Source: Paragordius varius
Lineage: Eukaryota > Nematomorpha
Direction of reading: 5' to 3'
Assembly: GCA_964247055.1 (NCBI GenBank)
Contig: OZ176056.1
Location: forward strand, 4,650,001-4,714,000
DNA length: 64,000 nt
Below the pieces are notes generated by a model. That model was not told where the DNA came from and did not search any database. It saw only the letters and a list, made by a program, of their open reading frames with translations. This document shows, piece by piece, positions 55,610 through 64,000 of the stretch (its first letter is position 1; each line of letters begins with the position of its first letter). The translations under genes and the position numbers were made by a program.

Positions 55610-56740
55610 TACAGTCATGTCTATATAGAATTGTCTTTTTTTTTTATTTAAATGATTATAATTTTTTTTAATTGTTTTGATGTTTGATATGTCAACTTTC
55701 AACATGCGCATTTTTAAGCCTTAAAATAATAGTAGCCTATTTATTGTAAGAATTTTTAATTTATAATTAAAAGATATTGCAAAATATTATTCTTGATGCA
55801 CAACATGCGCATATTGTAATTTTTATCTTTTGTAAAATATTAATTATAAAATTTTATTAATAAAGTTTAAACACACATAACCAAAATATAATTTAAAAGA
55901 TAAAAATATTTATTGATTATAATATTTAAATAAATTTATAATTGTTTTCATTTTCTAGGGGTTTTCTTTGTATACATTCCAACAAAATATGTGAAGAAAA
56001 ATTAAAATAATTTTTTAGATTTTTTTCCCTTCTCTCTTCGCAAAGTCTTGAAATTTTGTTATGCTGCTCTAAAGGGGTACTACACCGGGGTTTTTTATCA
56101 AATTGATGTTTAATCTCATGAAAAAAACATTCAATGGGATTCAGTTGTGGCGAATAAGGAGGTAAATAAACAATTTTATTTCTTAGCTCACCTACAACCA
56201 CAGCTTTGTGAATAGGTGCATTATCGCAAACTATTATTGAACTTAATAAAAACTGAGGGAGCTATGTTTTCCTTTAATATTGGATTTCGTTCTGAATTTT
56301 TATTTTTTAATATAAACCTTCAAGTACACTAGCTGCCGAGCAAAGAAGAAATAATGGGTTATCGTTGATATTCATAATTTTTTAAAATAACTCTAGATTT
56401 ATGATTTATTTCTTTATATATATAGAGATTAAATGGACATCTGCTTGGGTTTTCTTATATATTTTAAGTGCATGTTAAAAACCCCTAGAAAATGAAAACA
56501 TATATTAAACTTGGTTATCATAAATTACATGCGCATGTTGTAGATAAAATGTTCAAGAATAATATTTTGCAACATCTTTTAATTATAAATTAAAAATTCT
56601 TACACTAAATAGGCTATTATTATTTTAAGGCTTAAAAATGCGCATGTTGAAAGTTGACATATCAAACATCAAAACAATTAAAAAAAAATTATAATCATTT
56701 AAATAAAAAAAAAAGACAATTCTATATAGACATGACTGTA
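55610..56740 (-). mobile_element. Tc1/IS630-type DNA transposon remnant with long inverted repeats
   Basis: The 1131-bp element is bounded by TACAGTCATGTCTATATAGA and TCTATATAGACATGACTGTA, with TA at both edges. The inverted repeats extend about 200 bp (shared ATGCGCAT, GTTGACATATCAAACAT and AATTTATAATTAAAAGATAT blocks). The minus strand keeps the C-terminal part of a DDE transposase at about 56260-55926: VCDNAPIHKAVVVGE, then IVYLPPYSPQLNPIECFFHE. These hold the second catalytic Asp and the final acidic residue. The N-terminal half with the DNA-binding domain and first Asp is missing, so the copy is dead. Confidence 0.85.
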
Positions 56741-56817
56741 ATATTAATTTACTTTTTTATATGGTTTATGATATATATATTAGTGATAATTTATCGAATT
56801 AAACTTTTAGCCTGCAT

Positions 56818-57034
56818 TATTAACACTGCGATTAAAATTGGCGTAATGTCCCAGACAATATTTAAGTTGATATTTTCAAAGAGTTACGGAAAGAAACGGC
56901 CCCAATTCAATATATGCTTCTATCCTAATAAAATTTTATATAAGCCGAAATATTTGAATAAAATTTAGTTTTCAAAAAAAGTTTCATATCAAACTTTCAG
57001 CGCCATTTTTATTTTTGCAAAATATCGCGTTTAT
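56818..57034 (-). mobile_element. Truncated TTAA-type element
   Basis: Begins TTAACACTGCGATTAAAATT and runs through the family's right-end body (AATATATGCTTCTATCCTAA) until it is cut by the copy starting at 57035. Confidence 0.7.
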
Positions 57035-57617
57035 TTAACATTTCGATTCAAATTGGGGTATCTAAATACCCCAGACTAAATTTAAATTAAAATTTATAAA
57101 AACCCCTGAAGGAAACGGTCCCAATTTGAATTTATGCTTCTATCCTGATAAATATTATATAAATATGCCAAAATATCTTGATAAAATTTTGTTTTGAAAA
57201 AAAAGTTCCACCTCAAACTACTTCGACGCCATTTTTATTTTACAAAAATTTTGCAAAATATCGTCTTCATTTAATTTTAAGGGTAAAACTAAAGCCTATT
57301 TTTATATAAATTACATCTAACATTGATAGAAATAGAAAAAGCGGTTTATTTTGTATTATTTTTTAATTTTACAATTTGCCACATGTCACGTTGACTATTT
57401 ACCTTTAAGTTTTAGCTCAAAATAAGTAATATCAAGTATTTTTAAATAAATTTTTTTATATATTTCGGTTTATTAATGTTATATAAGTGCAAAATTTTGC
57501 AATGGTTTCGATTCCTTTCATATTTTTTAAAGAATTTAATTTTAAACAGGCCTGGGGTATTTAATTACCCCAATTTGAATCGAAGACTAAAATGAATGTG
57601 CTGTATCCAAGTGTTAA
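57035..57617 (-). mobile_element. TTAA-type palindrome-ended element, full-length
   Basis: Starts TTAACATTTCGATTCAAATT with GGGGTATCTAAATACCCC, and ends TATCCAAGTGTTAA. It is a near-intact copy in reverse orientation, and very similar to 24830-25400, so it is probably young. Confidence 0.85.
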
Positions 57618-58054
57618 TAAACCGAAATATATAAAAAATTTTATTCAAAAATACTTGTTACTTATTTTAAGCTAAAACCGAAAGGTAAAAATTTAGTCAA
57701 CGAGACATGTGCGTAATGATAAAATTGAAAAATGATTCAAAATAAACCGCCTTTTCTATTTTTATCAATGATAGATGTAATAAAAAAAACTAGCTTTAAT
57801 TTTATTCTTAAAATTAAATGAAGACTATATTTTGCAAAAAAATTTTAAAATAAAAATGGCGTCGAAGTAGTTTGACATATAATTTTTTTTCAAAACAAAT
57901 TTTTATTTGGATATTTTGGCATATTTATATAATTTTTATTAGAATAGAAGCATAAATTTTAATTGAGACTATTTCCTTTCAGCAGTTTTTTAAAGATCCT
58001 AACTCAAATTTAGTCTGGGGTATTTAGATACCCCAATTTAAATCGAAGTGTTAA
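57614..58054 (+). mobile_element. TTAA-type element lacking its left end
   Basis: Starts within the family body (TAATAAACCGAAATATATAA) and runs to GGGGTATTTAGATACCCC and AATCGAAGTGTTAA. It is in opposite orientation to the neighbour that abuts it. Confidence 0.8.
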
Positions 58055-58110
58055 AAGTTAATGTTTCATATAAACTACATATAAAGAAAAATAATATTAA
58101 AAATTTAATA

Positions 58111-58682
58111 TTAAGATGTGTGGCTTTGAAATTCCCTGAATTTTTCGCTTTTATAATTGTTCTCTAATAAAAGGAAACATCTTGAATGCGCGATAAAATT
58201 GAATATATGCTGAATTTTGATATCATCCTAAAACAATTTTTAAAAGTGTTATAATCTTTAAATTTATTTTTAACAATTTTTGTGAAGCGTACATCATATT
58301 TTGGCTAAATGGAAGCAGTATAAAACGTTTAAGTCACTTTGTATAATCGACGTTTGCTTAATTATATGAGATTTATAAAAAAACACAATTTAACACAAAT
58401 TTTAATACAACGGAATGTTTTAATCAAAATTTGGGAGATAGAAATCTAGTCAAGGTGTTTTATAATATGTCTTAAAGCGGTTATATACCGTTTGTATCAT
58501 GTTTTAAAATATGTAGGGTACAACACTAAAAATTAAATATTTTGAAAAGTAGGCATTTAAGAATATTTTTCGTTATTATCAAAATTTAGCATATATTTAA
58601 AAATACAATCTCGGTATTTACACGTTTTTTAAAGAACTAATCTTTTTTTAAAGTTTAAATCTTTTGAAGTCCATATCTTAAA
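58111..58682. mobile_element. MITE (about 570 bp) with TTAAGATGTGGGCT inverted ends, copy 2
   Basis: Left end TTAAGATGTGTGGCTTTGAA, right end (inward) TTAAGATATGGACTTCAAAA. Internal blocks (GATAGAAAT, GAAGCGTAC) correspond to the 54927-55593 copy but are much diverged. Confidence 0.6.
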
Positions 58683-59064
58683 TTTTATTTTTAAAAATAT
58701 TATTTTGCTTTTTATATGTAGATTATGAATCCTTTAGTGATATTTTTTGGAATAAACTAATTAGCTTTCACTAAAATTTTGTTTAATAAAATTGCACAAA
58801 TTTTCTCATTTTCTGATATGGAGCTAGTATAAAAGCGATAAAAATCTTCTTATTGAACACGCAGGGGTCACCGAACCATGTTAATTCGATGCATTTTTTT
58901 ATCAAAAAATATATTTTATCATGATATTTTTTGTGGACACAGTTTTATTACAAATAATGGTAATTTTATTTAATTTCATATGTTATGAAATACATATTAT
59001 GACATAAGCATAAAATTAAATACCGCCAATTCAAATTCAAATTTTGTGCGACACGTAAATTGTT
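58683..59064. other. Intergenic upstream of the ZNF367-like gene
   Basis: AT-rich with no recognised repeat. The promoter and 5'UTR of the zinc-finger gene should be here. Confidence 0.4.
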
Positions 59065-59940
59065 ATGAATAACAGCAAGCAAGAACACGCTAAAAGTACA
59101 AATACGATTGAATTTTGTAAACGAGGCCGACCCAAAAACTTACCAAATGAAACTGGAAATATATTTTTAATTAAAGATTTTAGCATTGAAGATCAAATAT
59201 ATTTATGCCCTGTATGTCACCGACCTTTTCCCCGCGACAAATCACTAAAAATACATATAAGGACACATACTGGTATTTTTTTACAACTATATAGGGGAAC
59301 GACCGTTTATTTGCACATACAGTGGTTGTGGTAAATCATTTGCACAGAGTGGACAAATGAAAACACATCAACGTCTCCATACTGGAGAAAAACCTTTTGT
59401 ATGCCCTTTTCCTGGTAAAAATATTTTAATATATATAATTATTGTTTATTTCTGATTAAAGTAGCATTCTAAAATTTACCATCCAGATATGTAAACTTTT
59501 AATATTTAACCCACATACTATAAAACTATTTTTATGCAGGATGTACATCTAAATTTGCACATCCAAATCGTGTATGTCAAACACATCCATTCTTAACCTT
59601 ACGACGTTCAGAAAAGACCGGAACTTCAGAAATCAAACCCATCCCTTACTTGAAATTAATCAAATTAGCTAAACCACTTAATAGCGATATAGTTAAAAAT
59701 TTACAAAACCACACGAATTCAATCAAGAAAGAATCTATTGATCAACAAACACCCTACATCAAACCATCTATTTTATCTAAATGTAACATGAATAATAAGT
59801 TAAAAAAGTCCAAAATTATATATACTAATGAAACTACAAATAGTTTTCCAGGCAAAGTACCTGATTTTACCGAAGGCAATCAAATTCATCAAGATGAATA
59901 TCAAGTGGCACATGCACTGGTTCAACTTGCCGCTTCCTGA
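59065..59940 (+). CDS. ZNF367: ZNF367-like C2H2 zinc-finger transcription factor, 3 exons
   Basis: A nuclear C2H2 factor; the vertebrate relative is linked to cell-cycle gene expression. Exons: 59065-59272, 59295-59414, 59540-59940; 242 aa, shorter than human ZNF367 (about 350) because the N-terminal region is brief. Features in order: an AT-hook-like KRGRPK near residue 20; finger 1 [21 protein letters not shown]; finger 2 [19 protein letters not shown] with [10 protein letters not shown] linker; then [20 protein letters not shown], the atypical third motif also seen in ZNF367 (human GCLSRFTHANRHCPKHPYARLKRE). The C-terminal ALVQLAAS parallels the ALALIELA helix. The spacing and finger sequence identify the family better than overall length. 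Intron 1 is only 22 nt. Confidence 0.9.
59273..59294 (+). other. 22-nt micro-intron (ZNF367 intron 1)
   Basis: GTATTTTTTTACAACTATATAG (GT...AG) separates HT from the invariant zinc-finger linker GERPF. Without removal the frame shifts and hits a stop at 59334. With removal the codon GGG is restored and the TGERPF linker is exact, so both boundaries are fixed by homology. Confidence 0.8.
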
Positions 59941-60284
59941 TTGATCATCTTTTTAGCTTTTTCGCGTTTTTTAAAAACGCATACTTTTGTAAATTCGGAC
60001 TAAAATTTATATAAATGTACGACAATAAATTATACTTTAAATTTAGTTTAATATCCTAATTTAAATCTAATTTATATAAAGAATGGATTGACGATGAAAA
60101 TCAACTACCATTATCCGGTTTATTTTATTGCAGTAACAATTTCTAACCGTGTATTTAAGATGTATGCTTCTAACAAATTTTTTCTATTTTCCAATTTTTA
60201 TTATTAACATAAAGTTTAACAAGTAATATAGTAGTAAACAAAACTTTTGCGAAATTTTGAACCATGTCTACATTTTAAAAATAA
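59941..60284. other. 3' flank of ZNF367, no features
   Basis: AT-rich DNA between the stop codon and the Helitron. It should contain the transcript end, but I cannot single out a signal. Confidence 0.4.
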
Positions 60285-62392
60285 TCCATATACTAAAAAT
60301 GGAAAATGCTGGCTTTGTCTGTTTCCGAAAAACCCGTAGACCCATTCAAATCCAAATGTCAAAAAAATATAAATGAATGCCACGAAGCTTCGCCCTTTTT
60401 TTGAATTAGGCCCCCATTCGAGCCCACCCCGAGTAAAAAACGGTTTTTTAAAACACATGTCCACAAAAATCGTGTCTTTGAGACAATTTTCCGGAAAACG
60501 TGTTGGACCATTCGATTTCAAATATGATTATTTTTACTTATTTTCGATTGCGCCGAACAGAGTCGGCTGCATTTTTAAATTAGGCCCTCTTTTTACCCAT
60601 TCCCCCCGTAAAATGTCATTTTTTTCAAAAAAAACTAAGTCCACAAAAATATTTTTTTGGATCTATTTTTCGCTTAAGGTATGAAACCGTGAAAATCGAT
60701 AAGAATTCCAGGTATTCCCTGTTAAAAAGCAAAAATTTTAGTCGAGTTTTTATATTTTGGCTGCCGAGTAAGGAGATATTCGATAAAAAGTGACCCGTCA
60801 TATCGAAATTGCGTGCCTTTGGGGCTAAATTTCAAAAAACCTATCAGGGCATATGAGTCCAATAGCTCCTTAAAACATTATCCGTAACAAGGCAAAAATT
60901 TAGGTCGCTCGGTTTTATTAAATTAGGTAATTAGGCCCTTTACGCCCTAAAGAATGCGCAATCATTGAACTATTATTTAGTTTTGAAGCCATTCTTCCAA
61001 AAACTATTAAGAACATGTGGAATGAATTATGAATCCAGGTATTCCCCTATAAAGGCAAAAGTTTTTATCGAACGTCTTTTTTGTATCAGCGTCTGGGTAG
61101 GGAGCTACGCAGCTAAAACTAGGCCACCATATCAAAATAGCGTTGTTTAGTTGATTTTCAGAAATTTATCAGGCCATATAAGTTTAATATCGGCCTGAAA
61201 TATTATCCGTAAATAGGCAAAAATTTAAGTCCAGCGGTTTGAATTAGCCGTTAATTAGGCCCTTTATACCCTAATAAGTGCGCTTTCATTGAATGACTTT
61301 ATTGATGCAATTTTTCGAAAATGGAATCAATCATGATTCCAGGTATTATCCGAATTAAAGAAAAAATTATAATCGAGCGTTTTTTTATTATGCCCCTTGT
61401 TAGGGGGCTCGCTTAAAACTGCGTCACCATATCGATACAGCATGTCTTTGGAGCCAAATTTCAGAAAAATATGAACTATGTGAGTTCAACAAGGGCCTAA
61501 AATATTTATTACCTTTTAAAAAACAAACATAGGGGGTTATTTCAATGAGTCGCTAAGTAAAGTTTTACGCCCTGAAAAATGCGCCGCCATAGAACAATTT
61601 TTTAGTTTTTAGGCAATATTTCCAAGATAGGATCATATGAAATCCATGATAATTCCAGATATTCCCCATATAAAGGCAAAATTTTGCCCAACGCTTTTTT
61701 TACCTGCCCCTGGGTAGGGAGCTATCCGCCAAAAACTGCGCCACTAGATAGAAATTGCGTTGTTTTAGGGCTAATTTACAGAAAATTTATGAAGCCATAT
61801 GAACTCATTAAAAGCTTGAAATATTCGTAACTAAATAAAAATTAAGGTCAGGTGAGGCCTTTATTTCCTAAAAATACGCCATCATATAACGATCGATTAT
61901 TTAGTGTTGAGGTATTTCTTCAAATAACACATGAGACGATGGTGTCAGAGATGATTCCAAATATTTGCCCTATAAAAGCAAAAAATTTAACTCAGTGCTT
62001 TTCCATATAGGTCTATGAGTAGGGGTCTATCGGTTGAAACTGAGACGCCATACAAAAATGGCGTGGTTTTGGAGCTAATTTTCAAAAACTTAAGAAGCCA
62101 TACGAGTTAAATAAAGGTTTTAAATAATACCCATAAAAAGGTTAAAATTATAGTATAGCGGTTTTTTCCGTTAGTTATCAATTTGGGGCCCTGACAGTGA
62201 ACAATATATTAGTATGAATGCACAGTTTTGAAAATGCTATGAGATCATAACTATTAAATAATGTTTCGAAATAATCCACATATATAGATTACAATTGTGT
62301 TGATCGCTTTTTTCAAATAGCGCCCCCTCCCCTTTCTTCAAGAAGTCCGAATGACTTCTTCGAGCTGCGTAGCAACCCGAGATTTACGCTAT
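60285..62392 (+). mobile_element. Non-autonomous Helitron with about 300-bp internal tandem repeats
   Basis: Begins TCCATATACTAAAAATGGAA after an A and ends with an imperfect hairpin GCTGCGTAGCAAC, a 12-base spacer (CCGAGATTTACG) and CTAT before T (the consensus would be CTAG). The first about 480 bp match the 23052-24509 element. The remainder is about five diverged units of roughly 300-320 bp, each containing TAGGCCCTTTACGCCCTAA-like, GGTATTCCC-TATAAAGGCAAAA-like and GGTAGGGAGCTA-like blocks (units near 60936, 61258, 61560, 61856, 62185). No Rep/helicase was found. Small open frames are incidental. Confidence 0.7.
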
Positions 62393-63464
62393 TTTAATAA
62401 AATACCTTATGAGCTGTAGAATTCATGTGTTAAAACGCCAGGGAATTAGTCGAAATGCGATAACTACATTAAAATGACGAAATTCTTTTAAAGAGGAACG
62501 TTAAATTTTAATAATAACAATGATAATAAGTTAGTGAAGATATATACAGGAAGAATTAATATTCTTCATAATATAAAATGCCCTTTTTACTTTATTAATT
62601 ATAAAAAGCAAAAATAAACTTATAGTCAAACAATGCAGAGTGTATTCCCAACTAAACATTTTTTTCAAAACAGCTTTATCTTAGTTGTAATTTAGTAAAT
62701 TATAATTTATAATGCATTAGTTAGATTAATAATATTAAATTTTTTAATCTAGTGATTTAAACCAGTTTCCAACCATTTAAAAATATTTATTTAGCTATCA
62801 TTCGATTGCTATAAAAGATTTGATGATAACTATCATTGATATAGTCTTTAGGCTAAACATTTCTTGATAAATTGTTGAAATTTTTTACATATATTTTAGA
62901 AATTATATTTTTCCATAAAATCCTGCATTATATTAATCTACCAATTTAGATAATTCTTAAACCTTATATATTTATTCAATATTAAATTGAAACTTTTAAA
63001 ATTAAATGCGCTAAAAAACTGCTATTTATAAGAAAGAGAGAGGTGTTTAAAAGAGTTTACATAATTAATTATTAATTTTCGTAGGAACCTGGTTTTCAAC
63101 AGAATATATATGAAAATATTTTGATATAGATTGTAAAAATTTATAATATTTCACTCCCATTTTTGAACTACCTTAGGAATAATCAGATATTTAATGTATG
63201 AATAATAAAGGTTATATCAAATCCTGCCTAATAAAATAGTAATTTGTTTTATAAACCTGCAATAATATAACCATGTTCTAAACTTAGAAAAATGCGAATT
63301 CATAACAATAATACAGAGTAGGCAAAACAAAAATATTATATTATACTAACTAATTAATAATCGATTTTAATAATATTCTCCGCATATGATCATGAATCTT
63401 TTTTATTAGCGAAGCAAGAAAACCAACAAGTGTCACGTTTCTTAATTAAGTATTTACTCAAATT
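62393..63464. other. Intergenic upstream of the GPCR
   Basis: AT-rich, no repeat shared with the rest of the window and no exon-like segment. It presumably holds the promoter of the GPCR gene. Confidence 0.4.
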
Positions 63465-64000
63465 ATGGTACCACATCATATTCCAAATAGTTTTCAAATA
63501 AATATAACCTTGTCCAATTCAAATAAACCACAAGTTTCAGTGTTTGAATGGACAGATATCCCAAATTGTCTTACGTCAACCCTTGGCCCCGGCAACAAAA
63601 TCTTTCGTCACATCATAATACCCATTTTGCTGTTGATTGGGATAGTAGGAAATGTATGTGGCTACATAATCTTAACAACGCTCCTACGCTCCTTTAAACA
63701 GCCCGTCTATTATTTCTGGAAGATTGTTACGATTGAAAATATGTTAGTTTGTTTACTGCTTTGGAGCCGTTATTTTGCAAAGGCACCATTTTATCATTAC
63801 CGGTATGCGGTGGAATCGAATGTTTGGTTAGCTTTTTACGTATACAATAAAATTTTGGCACGTTCCCTCTTTTATAACAGCTTTGTTGTCATAAGTTTCG
63901 TTATGATAGATCGGTTGTTAGCTTTGTACCAGCCATATGTTTATGCCACTTGGATCAGTACTAATAAGTTTTGGAAATTTGCTCCTTGGATAGCTTGGAT
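63465..64000 (+). CDS. Class A (rhodopsin-like) GPCR, N-terminal part, cut by window edge
   Basis: An open frame of 178 codons from MVPHHIPNSF continuing past the edge. A short extracellular N-terminus with an N-glycosylation site (NIT) is followed by TM1 (residues about 49-72, PILLLIGIVGNVCGYIIL, with the conserved GN), TM2 (about 80-100, YYFWKIVTIENMLVCLLLW) and TM3 (about 128-152) ending FVMIDRLLALYQPY. The D-R-L here stands in for D-R-Y and P-Y begins loop 2. TM4 begins at the edge. TM2 has E-N where most class A receptors have the sodium-site Asp (L-A-x-x-D). The loop between TM2 and TM3 lacks the usual Cys of the TM3 disulphide. It is most like divergent peptide-type receptors of invertebrates. 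The ligand cannot be told. Confidence 0.8.
   Translation, partial: MVPHHIPNSFQINITLSNSNKPQVSVFEWTDIPNCLTSTLGPGNKIFRHIIIPILLLIGIVGNVCGYIILTTLLRSFKQPVYYFWKIVTIENMLVCLLLWSRYFAKAPFYHYRYAVESNVWLAFYVYNKILARSLFYNSFVVISFVMIDRLLALYQPYVYATWISTNKFWKFAPWIAW

Noticed and set aside
60216-60684. Open frames on both strands near 60.4 kb
   Set aside because: Both are readings of the Helitron 5' block shared with 23.1-24.5 kb.
60900-62330. Tandem array as a CRISPR
   Set aside because: The units are about 300 bp, diverged, without short conserved repeats or unique spacers, and the DNA is from an animal.

Overview
The window is AT-rich, intron-rich nuclear DNA from an animal. Six conserved protein-coding genes can be rebuilt exon by exon using the standard code (TAA, TAG and TGA all act as stops), and the start of a seventh runs off the right edge. 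A class A GPCR, a ZNF367-type zinc finger, a UCP2-like uncoupling protein, a NIPSNAP and a Dullard phosphatase together point to Metazoa. I cannot fix the phylum; a fast-evolving, AT-rich invertebrate is my guess. Two habits recur. Conserved proteins are swollen by Asn/Thr/Ser-rich insertions, and intron sizes span 22 nt to 8.3 kb.

Layout: CTR9 (PAF1 complex, 29 exons, minus strand) fills 120-20855. A repeat-filled gap follows (22.5-25.4 kb). A UCP2-like carrier (plus, 7 exons) lies at 26144-30712. After a gap with a broken Ty3/gypsy fossil comes a NIPSNAP-family gene (minus, 5 exons, 34621-37419), then a cluster of TTAA-type elements and other repeats (37.6-40.9 kb). RPP30, the RNase P/MRP subunit (minus, 7 exons), occupies 41957-53448. 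Its 8.3-kb first intron contains a complete intronless gene on the same strand: a Dullard/CTDNEP1-type phosphatase whose catalytic domain is split by about 300 residues. Then come more transposable elements (54.9-58.7 kb), a ZNF367-like gene (plus, 59065-59940, with a 22-nt intron), a Helitron with internal tandem repeats (60285-62392) and the first half of a rhodopsin-like GPCR (63465 to the edge).

The genes are not a pathway. They serve transcription elongation, mitochondrial transport, a mitochondrial NIPSNAP role, tRNA/rRNA processing, nuclear-membrane lipid signalling, cell-cycle transcription and neuropeptide-type signalling. The most distinctive content is the RPP30/Dullard nesting, the split phosphatase, the micro-introns, and several non-autonomous repeat families seen in multiple copies: a TTAA element with palindromic ends, MITEs whose inverted repeats are built of tandem repeats, foldbacks, Tc1/IS630-like elements and Helitrons. 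A 20-base perfect match to the universal small-subunit rRNA core at 48168-48187 suggests a scrap of mitochondrial 12S DNA.
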